Shown: piece by piece, positions 37,402-45,702 of the stretch
How positions within the stretch are numbered: position 1 is the first letter of the stretch
How the letters are laid out: each line of letters starts with the position of its first letter
NCBI RefSeq assembly: GCF_003544935.1
Contig: NZ_CP032098.1
Coordinates: forward strand, 1,240,001 to 1,304,000
DNA length: 64,000 bases
Direction: 5' to 3'
Origin: Malaciobacter molluscorum LMG 25693
GTDB taxonomy: Bacteria > Campylobacterota > Campylobacteria > Campylobacterales > Arcobacteraceae
Notes under the pieces: model-generated
What the model saw: the letters and a program-made list of their open reading frames with translations, nothing else
What the model was told of the DNA's origin: nothing
Databases searched by the model: none
Translations under genes and position numbers: made by a program

Positions 37402-37938
37402 TTATCCTTCATAATCTTCTATTTTAAAACTATTAAAAAGTATGTCTGTTGCATACATTCTTGCACCATGATTTAAGGCATCTAATATATCTTTATCACT
37501 CCAACTTTGTGCTTTTAGTTCATTTATTATGTTTTCATCTACTTTGTGTGGATTTTTAACTGAATCAATTACAAATTTTAAAAGAGTATTTTCCTCTTTT
37601 GTTAATTTTTTACTATATATTTCATTTTTTAAAGTATTTATATCTTCAATACTCCATTTTGCCTTATTTATAAGAAGTGCAGAATTAAAATCAATACAAA
37701 AGCTACATCTTTCTTGATTAGATACACAAACTCTGATACTTGCAAGTAAAGGCATCGATAAAGTTTCATGATTTGCATAATATTTAATAAATTCAAGTTG
37801 TTGTCTTAATAATTCAGGACTAGAACTAAAAAGTTTAGCATTGTTTCCTATTTCACCTCTTAGTTTTATTATCTCTTCATATATCTCTTGTAATTCACCA
37901 GTTGCTTCTTCTTTTTCATAAGTTTTAATTAATGGCAT
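37402..37938 (-). CDS. AhpD/carboxymuconolactone-decarboxylase-like protein
   Basis: The 178-residue protein is all-helical and carries the family's redox pair CSFC (Cys78 and Cys81) in QERCSFCIDFNSA, as in AhpD-type peroxidase partners. It is probably a cytoplasmic thiol peroxidase or a related detoxifying enzyme; substrate is unknown. GAGGAATAAAT precedes the ATG. It is transcribed divergently from a TetR regulator, with a palindromic operator between, so the regulator probably controls it in response to an electrophile or oxidant. A shorter CMD-type gene with the same redox motif occurs at 54942 next to another regulator. Confidence 0.85.
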   Translation of the reverse strand: MPLIKTYEKEEATGELQEIYEEIIKLRGEIGNNAKLFSSSPELLRQQLEFIKYYANHETLSMPLLASIRVCVSNQERCSFCIDFNSALLINKAKWSIEDINTLKNEIYSKKLTKEENTLLKFVIDSVKNPHKVDENIINELKAQSWSDKDILDALNHGARMYATDILFNSFKIEDYEG

Positions 37939-37979
37939 ATTTATTCCTCATATTTAACTAGTAAAAGAATAATACAATA

Positions 37980-37999
37980 ACTTGACCTACTTGTCAAGT
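37980..37999. promoter_or_regulatory. Palindromic operator for the TetR-type regulator
   Basis: A perfect inverted repeat with seven-base arms, ACTTGAC – CTACTT – GTCAAGT, lies between the divergent genes. It is next to the minus-strand -10 (TATTAT on the minus strand, 37974–37969) and in the -35 region of the plus-strand -10 (TATAAT, 38009–38014). A TetR dimer bound here could repress both. Binding is inferred from position and symmetry. Confidence 0.7.
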
Positions 38000-38008
38000 A
38001 AAAAATGT

Positions 38009-38014
38009 TATAAT
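38009..38014 (+). promoter_or_regulatory. -10 box of tetR, five bases before the ATG
   Basis: TATAAT is followed by ATTTA and the start codon. No ribosome binding site fits between, so a leaderless transcript is likely. Confidence 0.6.
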
Positions 38015-38019
38015 ATTTA

Positions 38020-38592
38020 ATGGAAAAAAGAACAAGAAATAATTTAATAGATTCAGCTTTTAAAGAGATATATGAAAAGGGGTACCAAGGTGCTTCTATG
38101 ACAACTATTTTAAATAATGCAAAAGTGCATAAAGGATCAATGTATCACTTTTTCGCAAATAAAAAAGAATTAGCATTAGTGTCTATAAAAGAGAAAATTT
38201 ATGCAAAATTTGTACAAAGATATACTTCAATTTTACAAAATGAATCAAACTATTTAGAAACTTTTATTGAAAGTTTAAAAGATATTACCCAAAGAGATTT
38301 TAATAAAGGTTGTCCTATCGCAAATGTAATACAAGAGATGTCAAATCTTGATAGTGATTTTAAAGTTTTGATGGAAAAAATTTATTTGTCTTTTAGAAAA
38401 AATATAAAAGATATTTTAGATAAAGCAGTTGAAAAAAAAGAGATGAAGCAATGTGATACTACAAAACTTGCACTTTACATAGCTTCAACTTTAGAAGGTG
38501 CAATACTTTCTGCAAAAGCAACAGGAAATATACAAGACTATTTAGATGTAGTAGAAATACTTTCTACTTATATTTTATCTTTTCGTTTATAA
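38020..38592 (+). CDS. TetR/AcrR-family regulator
   Basis: The 190-residue protein has the TetR N-terminal helix-turn-helix: KEIYEKGYQGASMTTILNNAKVHKGSMYHFFANKKELAL. The C-terminal ligand domain has a QRDFNKGCPIANVIQEMSN stretch like regulators of the NemR/YcdC-type branch, with one cysteine (in KGCPIAN) in a position that could sense electrophiles. It is divergent from an AhpD-like gene with an operator between. The -10 box is five bases upstream of the ATG, so translation is probably leaderless. Its stop lies directly against the remnant of a kinase gene, marking a deletion or insertion junction. Confidence 0.9.
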   Translation: MEKRTRNNLIDSAFKEIYEKGYQGASMTTILNNAKVHKGSMYHFFANKKELALVSIKEKIYAKFVQRYTSILQNESNYLETFIESLKDITQRDFNKGCPIANVIQEMSNLDSDFKVLMEKIYLSFRKNIKDILDKAVEKKEMKQCDTTKLALYIASTLEGAILSAKATGNIQDYLDVVEILSTYILSFRL

Positions 38593-38957
38593 AGGAGTTA
38601 TATCCCGATGAAATAAAAACCATTGAAGATTATATAAAGTATTCAAAAAGATTAAAAGATACGATGTTTGACTTTATTGTTGAACTTTTAAAAAAAGGCA
38701 ATGAAGTTGTTTTAGACTTTCCAGCAAATACTGTTACTCAAAGGCAGTGGTTTAAAGATATATTTGAAACAGCAAATGTTGAACATATTATGTATTATGT
38801 AAAAAGAAGTGATGATGTGTGTAAAGAGCAACTAAAAAAAAGAAATGAAAATTTACCAAAAGATGCTCCTTTGATAGATGAAGCAACTTTTGATGCAATT
38901 ACAAAATATTTTCAAGAACCAAAAGAAGAGGAAGGTTTTAATATAAGGTATGAATAA
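38592..38957 (+). pseudogene. N-terminally truncated AAA/zeta-type kinase remnant
   Basis: An open frame without a start runs from the tetR stop: KELYPDEIKTIEDYIKYSKR, then an internal ATG at 38664 and the region VVLDFPANTVTQRQWFKDIFE and MYYVKRSDDVCKEQLKKRNE. This is the middle and C-terminal part of a predicted AAA_33-type ATP-binding kinase. The P-loop half (about 45 residues in relatives) is missing, replaced by tetR. A 97-residue product from the ATG at 38664 would have no nucleotide-binding loop. It ends by a hairpin shared with the next gene. I call it a gene remnant. Confidence 0.7.
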
Positions 38958-38961
38958 AATA

Positions 38962-38986
38962 GGACAATATTTTTAAATTATTGTCC
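38962..38986. terminator. Convergent hairpin
   Basis: GGACAATA and TATTGTCC form an eight-base stem around a nine-base A/T loop between convergent genes. The minus-strand side is followed by a T-rich tract. It contains the stop codon of the minus-strand gene. Confidence 0.6.
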
Positions 38987-39496
38987 CATTGCCGATTTTG
39001 TTGCAAAAATCACTATTCCTATAGCAAATAATAAAACTATTAAAAGTAAAATTATTTTATAAAAAGAGAATTTTACAGATATGTTTTCATTGTTTTTAGT
39101 TTCAATATTATTGTATTTTATGCATAAACCTATTAATATAAAAGCAATTACTGTACTAATAGTTTCTATAAAAAATAGGGTTGATGACATTTCTACGGAA
39201 CTTGTAGGGAAGATTTTAAATAAATCAAGTAGATATACAAAAATATAAAGAAGTGCAAAAAAAGCACTTAAAACAATAGAATATTTTTTCTTTTTTGCTA
39301 TTAAGAAAGCTACAACAAAGCTCAAAAGTCCCAATGTTGTAAGAAAGATATTAAACAAAGTCAAAACAGTTTCACTATAGTGAGAAAAATCTCTTGTTTC
39401 TATTGGACCGCCTGGAACTAAAATTGTCAATAAAACAGACAACGTAGCAAGTAAAAATGCAATAATGTAATGAATATTGTGATTGTGTGATAGCAT
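38978..39496 (-). CDS. Five-helix membrane protein of unknown function
   Basis: The 172-residue protein has about five hydrophobic helices (near residues 9–28, 43–63, 70–92, 103–123 and 146–166) and a short positively charged loop AKKKKYS. No family is recognised. I place the start at the ATG at 39496, which has AAAGGA five bases upstream; the TTG five codons earlier overlaps that site. It is convergent with the kinase remnant and divergent from the transglutaminase gene. Nothing around it indicates a role. Confidence 0.6.
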   Translation of the reverse strand: MLSHNHNIHYIIAFLLATLSVLLTILVPGGPIETRDFSHYSETVLTLFNIFLTTLGLLSFVVAFLIAKKKKYSIVLSAFFALLYIFVYLLDLFKIFPTSSVEMSSTLFFIETISTVIAFILIGLCIKYNNIETKNNENISVKFSFYKIILLLIVLLFAIGIVIFATKSAMGQ

Positions 39497-39587
39497 AAAT
39501 ATCCTTTGCAAATAAGTAAATATATTTTACTAAAATGATATTTTATATAGATTAAAAAAATTATAAACAAAAAAAATAAAAGGAAAT

Positions 39588-40586
39588 ATGTTGATGAATT
39601 TAAAAGATTATTTAAAAGAATTAACAATTATTGATTTTAAAAACCAAGAGATACAAGATTTGGCTAAAAATTTATCAAAAAACTGCAATAGTGATGAAGA
39701 AATAGTTAAAAATTGTTTTCTTTATGTAAGAGATAAAATATCTCATAGTGGAGATATAAAAGCAGATATAACTACTTGTAAAGCAAGTGATGTTCTAAAA
39801 TATAGAACAGGATGGTGTTATGCAAAGTCTCATCTTTTAGCGGCACTTTTAAGAGCAAATAATATTCCAACTGGATTTTGTTATCAACGTATAAGTTATT
39901 GTAATATGTATTGTTTGCATGGTTTAAATGCAGTATATTTAGAAAAATATGGTTGGTATCGTATTGATGCGAGAGGTAACAAAAAAGATGTTCATGCACA
40001 ATTTAATCCACCTATTGAAAACTTAGCTTTTGAATTAAAAGATTATGAATATGATTTAGCACAAATATATGCTAAACCACTTGATGTGGTGATAAATAGT
40101 TTACAATTCTTTAAAGGTTTTAATCAAATGTCAAAAAATCTTCCTCTAACTAATGAGTTTATAAGAAGAGGGAAATTAAAAGATGCAAAAGATTTAAATG
40201 TATTAGTTACAAGTTTATTACCATATATTTTTGAACAAACTCCATCTTGGTTTAAAGAAGAAATAAGTGAAAAGAGTTTTAAAGATAGGCTAAAAAATAA
40301 AAACTACAAACACTATATTTATACTATAGATGAAAAGATAGTAGGGTTTTTATCTATAAAAGAAGAAAATAAACTATTTCATTTGTTTGTTGATGAAGCT
40401 TTTCATAAAAAAGGTATCGCAAAGAAACTTTTTGAGTGTGTAAAAACAAATATGGATATAACAGATATGAAAGTAAATGCTTCTTTATATGCAGTAGCAT
40501 TTTATGAAGCATTAGGATTTGAAAAAAGTGGGAAACAAGAACATTTTAAAGGTTTAGATTATCAACCTTTGATTTATAATAAATAA
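39588..40586 (+). CDS. Transglutaminase-like domain fused to a GNAT acetyltransferase domain
   Basis: The first 180 residues form a transglutaminase-like cysteine-protease fold with a complete catalytic triad: Cys77 in GWCYAK, His111 in LHGLNAVY and Asp127 in RIDARG. From about residue 185 a GNAT domain follows (TIDEKIVGFLSIKEENKLFHL, FHKKGIAKKLFECV, YAVAFYEALGFEKSG). The two halves are in one uninterrupted frame of 332 residues. Such a fusion is unusual to me; it might couple amide bond cleavage or transfer to acetylation of the product. A ribosome binding site (AAAGGA) precedes ATG; a second in-frame ATG lies two codons later. It is followed closely by a GyrI-like gene. Confidence 0.82.
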   Translation: MLMNLKDYLKELTIIDFKNQEIQDLAKNLSKNCNSDEEIVKNCFLYVRDKISHSGDIKADITTCKASDVLKYRTGWCYAKSHLLAALLRANNIPTGFCYQRISYCNMYCLHGLNAVYLEKYGWYRIDARGNKKDVHAQFNPPIENLAFELKDYEYDLAQIYAKPLDVVINSLQFFKGFNQMSKNLPLTNEFIRRGKLKDAKDLNVLVTSLLPYIFEQTPSWFKEEISEKSFKDRLKNKNYKHYIYTIDEKIVGFLSIKEENKLFHLFVDEAFHKKGIAKKLFECVKTNMDITDMKVNASLYAVAFYEALGFEKSGKQEHFKGLDYQPLIYNK

Positions 40587-40607
40587 AAATAAAATAAAGA
40601 GATACAA

Positions 40608-41054
40608 ATGAAAGTAAAATATTTAGATAAATTTTATGTTGCAGGTCTTACAGTAAGAACAAATAATAAAACAGAGTTAGATGAACAAGAAGCAAAGATT
40701 CCAGATTTATGCCAAAGGTATTTAGATGAAAACATTGAAAGAAAGACTTTCAACAAATCAAAAAGTATGGCAATGTATGGAGTTTATAATAAGTATGAAA
40801 ATGATGTAAATTCAGATTATGATTATACTATTGGTGTTGAGGTTACTAAAGCTAAAAATGCTATTACTATAGAAAAAGATAGATATTTAGTATTTTCAAA
40901 ACAAGGTGAAATTCCCGAGATTGTTATGGACGCTTGGCATGATGTTTGGAACTATTTTGCTTCAAGTGAATGTAAATATGAAAGAGCATATAATTTTGAC
41001 TTTGAAAAGTATGAAAAAGAAGATGAAATAGAAATATATATCTCTATAAAATAA
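40608..41054 (+). CDS. GyrI-like effector-binding domain protein
   Basis: The 148-residue protein is a stand-alone AraC-type effector-binding (GyrI/SOUL-like) domain, seen in VKYLDKFYVAGLTVRTNN at the start, YDYTIGVEVTK in the centre and YLVFSKQGEIPEIVMDAWHD later. Such proteins bind small hydrophobic molecules or toxins and some hydrolyse them. It has no DNA-binding part. It lies 21 bases after the transglutaminase fusion and may be co-expressed with it. Ligand unknown. Confidence 0.82.
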   Translation: MKVKYLDKFYVAGLTVRTNNKTELDEQEAKIPDLCQRYLDENIERKTFNKSKSMAMYGVYNKYENDVNSDYDYTIGVEVTKAKNAITIEKDRYLVFSKQGEIPEIVMDAWHDVWNYFASSECKYERAYNFDFEKYEKEDEIEIYISIK

Positions 41055-41126
41055 ACTCTTTGTTTAAATAATTTTTTAATTTATTTTTAGATAATATTTT
41101 CTATTACTTTTATAAAGGCTATTTTT

Positions 41127-43616
41127 ATGTCTAGCAAAATAGAAAATATTACTAAACAACTGCGATCAGAAATCAACCAAAACATAAAAGCAAGAATAAG
41201 ACTAATAAACTATAGAAGTGACTTGCCAGATATACTAAATGAGAGTTTGAGTGTATATAAACTAAATGGTATTAGTAAAGTAAATAGTCCATATGAATTT
41301 GAAGTAGTATTTGTAAGTGAAGAGTTTATAGAAATAGAAGATATAGTAGATACAGATGTAGAACTAATAATACAAGATGAAATAAACCCAATAGATAAAA
41401 AAAGTATCTATGGAAAGATTTATGAAGCAAGTGAAGATAGTGTAGTAGCAAAAAAATACCTTTATAAAATAAAAATAGTATCTCCTTTGTATTATCTTGG
41501 ATTAAATAATAGATATGAGATATATCATGAAAAAAAAGTAAGTACAATATTTAGTGAAATAATAAATAAATATAACCAACTGTTAAATATAAATGTAGAT
41601 GTAAAAATAGATATAAAAAATGAAGTAACAAGAGAATATACAACCCAATATAATCAAAGTGATTTAGAATTTCTAACAATGCTATGTGAAGAAGAAGGTT
41701 ATAGCTTTATAGTAGAATACTCATCAAATAATCCATATAATATAGTGCTTTGTAAACTAACAGAACATGCAATAATAAATAGCTATAGTAGTGTAAGCCA
41801 ATTTAATCATAGTAAAAGATTCACAGCAACTAATATAATAGAAGATTATTATGATTACTCAAATCCAAGCTTGGAATATAAGATACAAACAGGAGCAGCA
41901 ATAACTTCTAGTATAAAAGATAATCAATCAACAAGTCAATTAAGAGTAGATATAAAAAGAAATAACCTAAGAGATAAACTAAATGTGCTAGATGAGAGTC
42001 TTTATAAAGATTTGGATAAATATAATAAAATAGAAGCTAAAAGAGAATATGTAAAATCAAACTTGATAAAAGGAACTAGCCAAGAATTAGTAATAAATGA
42101 TAGTTTGAATATAGAATTAGAAGATGAAAGAGCAAAAAAAGTATTTGATGTAATTATCCTTGAAGTAAAATATAATGGGATCTTTCCAAATGCATTGGAT
42201 GAATATATACAAAATGTAAATGAAAAGAAAAAACATGAACTGCAATATGAAGTAGAATTTACTTCAATTCCAAAAGATATAGATTATGTTCCAGCATATA
42301 CAATAATAAAACCAAAAATAAACTCAGTACAAACAGCAATAGTAGCAAGTAGTAATAGTAATACAAAAGAAGATGCGAATACAATAGATGTAGATGAACA
42401 AGGAAGAATAAAAGTATTGTTTCACTTTGAAGAGAATAAAACAATATCTTGTTATTTAAGATACTCAAACTTCTTTGCAGGTAATAATTATGGAGCACAA
42501 TTTCTACCAAGAGTAAATAGTGAAGTAATAGTAAGCTTTGTAAATGGAGATGTAGATAAACCAATAATAATAGGAAGCTTGTATAATGGAGAGAATAAAG
42601 TACCATATAACCTTCCAAAAGATAAAACAAAGAGTTATATCAAAACAAACTCAATGCCACAATATGAACATAAACAAGGGTATAATGAGATATTGTTTGA
42701 AGATAAACAAGGTGAAGAGTTACTATCATTTAGAGCACAAAAAGATTTAAAAACCCATGTGTTAAATGATGAATATAAACATATAGAGAATAACTCAAAA
42801 CTATTAGTAGAAAATGATAAAGAAGAGACAATTCAAAAAGACTCAATCATAACAGTAGGAGAAGAGGAAAGAAAGAGTATAAAAGCAAACAAGATTTTAA
42901 CTGTTGAGAAAGAATCTATTACTACTATTAAAAATGATTGTGAAGAACACTATAAACAAAACTTAGAAACACTAATAAAACAAAATGAAAAGACATATTT
43001 AGAAAGAGATGTAGAACTTAGAATCAAAAATATCTTGCATAAATATATTCAAAAAGATGTAACAGATAAATACTTACAAAACCTATTTGTAAAAATAGGA
43101 AAAGAACTAAGAGTTGATATAGAAGATGGCTTTCATCTAAATACAAGTGATTTGAAAGTACAAGCTTCAGATAATTGCTTATTTGATGGAGCAAATGGTA
43201 TAAGCTTTAAATGTGGAAGTAATATCCTAACAGTAGATGCAAGTGGTATTCACTTTAATACTCAAAACTTTGTAGATAATAGTGCTAATGGTGGAGTAAG
43301 TGTTGAGGATGTAATAAATAAAGGTGCGATTATTGATTTAAGAGCAAATGATTCTTTTAGAGACTACATCTATGATATACAAGAAGATGAATATGTATTA
43401 AGAGCTAACTCTTCATTAAAAGATGGAACAAAAGTAGAAGCTTCTTGCTTTATTTTAGGTAAAGAAAAAGAGATACTTGCAAAAGAGATTAAAACAATTA
43501 GTGTTGAAAACTCTAAATTAGAAGCAAGATTTGATTTAGATGAAATAATTCATTTAAATCAAATACCAGAAAGTAAGATCAAAAATATAAAAGGAATATT
43601 TTCATGGCAGAATTAA
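41127..43616 (+). CDS. vgrG: Type VI secretion tip protein VgrG with C-terminal extension
   Basis: VgrG forms the trimeric spike tip that carries effectors into target cells. The 829-residue protein shows the gp27-like N-terminal half (LSVYKLNGISKVNSPYEFEV, YEIYHEKKVSTIF, QYNQSDLEFLTMLCEEEGYSF), the gp5-type OB domain (VDEQGRIKVLFHFEEN, then FLPRVNSEVIVSFVNGD), and a long needle repeat region rich in charged residues. After about residue 730 comes a further beta-rich extension of 100 residues, probably the docking site for the cargo encoded next. No tssA–M, hcp or PAAR gene is in the window, so this is an orphan vgrG island. The stop overlaps the effector gene by 13 bases. Confidence 0.94.
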   Translation: MSSKIENITKQLRSEINQNIKARIRLINYRSDLPDILNESLSVYKLNGISKVNSPYEFEVVFVSEEFIEIEDIVDTDVELIIQDEINPIDKKSIYGKIYEASEDSVVAKKYLYKIKIVSPLYYLGLNNRYEIYHEKKVSTIFSEIINKYNQLLNINVDVKIDIKNEVTREYTTQYNQSDLEFLTMLCEEEGYSFIVEYSSNNPYNIVLCKLTEHAIINSYSSVSQFNHSKRFTATNIIEDYYDYSNPSLEYKIQTGAAITSSIKDNQSTSQLRVDIKRNNLRDKLNVLDESLYKDLDKYNKIEAKREYVKSNLIKGTSQELVINDSLNIELEDERAKKVFDVIILEVKYNGIFPNALDEYIQNVNEKKKHELQYEVEFTSIPKDIDYVPAYTIIKPKINSVQTAIVASSNSNTKEDANTIDVDEQGRIKVLFHFEENKTISCYLRYSNFFAGNNYGAQFLPRVNSEVIVSFVNGDVDKPIIIGSLYNGENKVPYNLPKDKTKSYIKTNSMPQYEHKQGYNEILFEDKQGEELLSFRAQKDLKTHVLNDEYKHIENNSKLLVENDKEETIQKDSIITVGEEERKSIKANKILTVEKESITTIKNDCEEHYKQNLETLIKQNEKTYLERDVELRIKNILHKYIQKDVTDKYLQNLFVKIGKELRVDIEDGFHLNTSDLKVQASDNCLFDGANGISFKCGSNILTVDASGIHFNTQNFVDNSANGGVSVEDVINKGAIIDLRANDSFRDYIYDIQEDEYVLRANSSLKDGTKVEASCFILGKEKEILAKEIKTISVENSKLEARFDLDEIIHLNQIPESKIKNIKGIFSWQN

Positions 43617-44809
43617 AAGTAACTCAAAGATATAATCCTAAAAGAAGAAGAGTAAAACTCTGTGTTGATTTGCCTAAATTTGAGATGTATAAAGTTCGAT
43701 TTGAAAAAGAAGATAAAACAAATAAAAAAAGAGTTGGAATAAAATGTAATAATGAATATTATACACCCAATTATAATTTTAAAGCAAAAGAGCCATATGT
43801 ATTAGAAATAGATAGTGGATTTATAGGAAATATTTATATAGAAAACCAAGAAAATACGCTAAGCTTTCCAATTTTACAAAGAGGTGAAGAAGAGATAACA
43901 TTAGCCTTAGTTCAACCAAAAGAGAATATTAATAAAAATAATAAAGATTTAAATAAAAAGAAAAATTCTTTTACAAAAGAAGATAACTTAACTTTTTTTC
44001 AAACAACAAATGAATATTTTAAAAATTTAAGAAATGAAGTATATTCAATAACTGATGAAATGAAAGAACAATTTATTATATTGTTTAAAGAGAATAGAAA
44101 TGTAATTTATGGAGTTGTTGGAGATGTATCTCAAGAGTTTTCTTCTTTAAAAGATGGAGTATGGAAAGATATAAAAGAACTAAAGTTTTATATTAAAGAG
44201 ATAAAAGGAAAATCATATGTTATACTTAAAGGATTTGCAGGATTAAGACAGACACTAAAAGGAACAAAATATCTTTTATCAAATCCACAAGTAGGAGCAT
44301 TTGCAGTTACTACAAAAGATATAGTAACATGGAGTTCAATTCTAAATGGAACAAAGATAACTATATTAATTAGTTCAGCATTTTCATTAATTGATTATTT
44401 CACCACAAAAGACGGGAAAGCAGATTTTACAGATATTGCAGTTAATCTTTTAACTGGTATTGGAAAAGCTTTGATTTCTTATTGGGTTGGAACGGCCGTT
44501 GGACTATTAGCAATGCCACTTGTAACTGCAGGTTTTATAGGTGCTTTTGGAATTTTCATAATAGGTGCAGCTATTTCAATTGGTGTAGGAATAAGTTTAA
44601 ATTTATCAGATGAAAAATATGGGTGGACAAAGTCTTTACAAGAAAAAATAAATGAACTTCAAGAATCGTTTAATAAAAAAATAGAACAAATAGAAGAAGA
44701 TGTTGATAATGCAATTTATAAATTTTTTAGAGACCTTGAAAGAGAATTTTGGAATTGGGTTAGTGCAAATGGAGGAACAACACCTTATGACTATGGTATT
44801 AGGTATTAA
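43604..44809 (+). CDS. Type VI effector, probable pore-forming toxin (full length)
   Basis: The 401-residue protein overlaps vgrG and should be its cargo. Residues 1–105 are beta-rich and probably bind the VgrG extension or spike; 105–210 are helical and charged. The C-terminal 190 residues hold hydrophobic segments near 250–268 and 283–335, with a glycine/alanine-rich membrane hairpin between conserved flanks TKYLLSNPQVGAFAVTTKD and TKSLQEKINELQESFN, ending NWVSANGGTTPYDYGIRY. This layout fits membrane-disrupting effectors of the glycine-zipper type. The next gene encodes a multi-pass membrane protein, as expected for immunity to a pore former. The toxin part recurs twice downstream without residues 1–210. 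Activity is inferred. Confidence 0.75.
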   Translation: MAELKVTQRYNPKRRRVKLCVDLPKFEMYKVRFEKEDKTNKKRVGIKCNNEYYTPNYNFKAKEPYVLEIDSGFIGNIYIENQENTLSFPILQRGEEEITLALVQPKENINKNNKDLNKKKNSFTKEDNLTFFQTTNEYFKNLRNEVYSITDEMKEQFIILFKENRNVIYGVVGDVSQEFSSLKDGVWKDIKELKFYIKEIKGKSYVILKGFAGLRQTLKGTKYLLSNPQVGAFAVTTKDIVTWSSILNGTKITILISSAFSLIDYFTTKDGKADFTDIAVNLLTGIGKALISYWVGTAVGLLAMPLVTAGFIGAFGIFIIGAAISIGVGISLNLSDEKYGWTKSLQEKINELQESFNKKIEQIEEDVDNAIYKFFRDLEREFWNWVSANGGTTPYDYGIRY

Positions 44810-44856
44810 AGAATATGGAAAAATTTGAAGAAATATTAAGTCTATTTATTAAAAAT
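44252..44856 (+). repeat. Toxin-module repeat, copy 1
   Basis: From ACACTAAAAGGAAC through the toxin C-terminus and the first 42 bases of the immunity gene, this DNA is nearly identical to 45735–46363 and 47215–47816, except for a variable core of about 150 bases (44476–44630 here). Confidence 0.85.
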
Positions 44857-45702
44857 CCTTATATTCATATACAATTATCTAAAGAATTTTTAAATAGTTT
44901 TAGAGAAAATTTCTTTATACAATTAATTTTATTGCCCATTATTATGGTCATTTTATTAAGTATCTCTATTTCTGTAATCATTACTACTCTAAAGTTTGAC
45001 TTATTTATATATTATCATAAGTTAGCAATATTTTTATATTTTTATATTTTTATATTTTTATTTGGTTTAATATATTATTTTTTTATACTTATTAGAAATT
45101 ATTTTCATTTAAAATATAGATTATTAAGTATTAAAAGTTTTTATATAAAATATATATTTTATTTTACAATGCTTTTACAATTATTTTCTTTATCTTTAAT
45201 TTTTATAATTAAAGGAATACAACCTATTACAATATATTTATACTATCTTACAGCAATTATACTTTTTATTATTTATTACTTTTATTATAAAAAAAAATGG
45301 CAAAAAAATATTTTTATAGATAATTATATTAAATATAAAAAAGAAATATTTAAACTTAATTTTCCAGAAAATTCTTTAAATGGTAAGTTTCAATTGGATT
45401 TAAAAGAAAGTAAAAAAGAAAAACCTATATTTACAAAGATATGGGAACTATTAACTATGCTAATACTTAGGTTTGGTCTTACTTTACCTGTATTAGCATC
45501 TGTTTTTGGAAGTGGTAGTATTAAAAACTATGATGCTACTATTTATTTTTGTGTTTATATTTTTATGTTTATGATACCTGTTTTTGCAAAGAGCATCACA
45601 GGACAAATAGTATTTTATAATTTTATAAAACAAATAGAAAAAGAAGAAAATGTAACTATTTATAACGGTAAATTAAAAACTTTGAATAGTGAAAATAAAT
45701 GA
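44815..45702 (+). CDS. Multi-pass membrane immunity protein 1
   Basis: The 295-residue protein has about six hydrophobic helices and starts five bases after the effector gene. It shares its first 14 residues (MEKFEEILSLFIKN) and a C-terminal stretch ending KQIEKEENVTIYNGKLKTLN with the two later copies, while the middle differs strongly. A polytopic membrane protein paired with each hydrophobic toxin is the classic arrangement for immunity to pore-forming toxins, where specificity comes from contact with the toxin's membrane helices. It would protect sister cells in the inner membrane. No sequence family is recognised. The stop overlaps the next ATG (ATGA). Confidence 0.7.
   Translation: MEKFEEILSLFIKNPYIHIQLSKEFLNSFRENFFIQLILLPIIMVILLSISISVIITTLKFDLFIYYHKLAIFLYFYIFIFLFGLIYYFFILIRNYFHLKYRLLSIKSFYIKYIFYFTMLLQLFSLSLIFIIKGIQPITIYLYYLTAIILFIIYYFYYKKKWQKNIFIDNYIKYKKEIFKLNFPENSLNGKFQLDLKESKKEKPIFTKIWELLTMLILRFGLTLPVLASVFGSGSIKNYDATIYFCVYIFMFMIPVFAKSITGQIVFYNFIKQIEKEENVTIYNGKLKTLNSENK

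Noticed and set aside
38664-38957. Intact small protein of 97 residues
   Set aside because: Homologous sequence continues upstream without a start, and the P-loop half is missing, so it is better read as a truncated gene.
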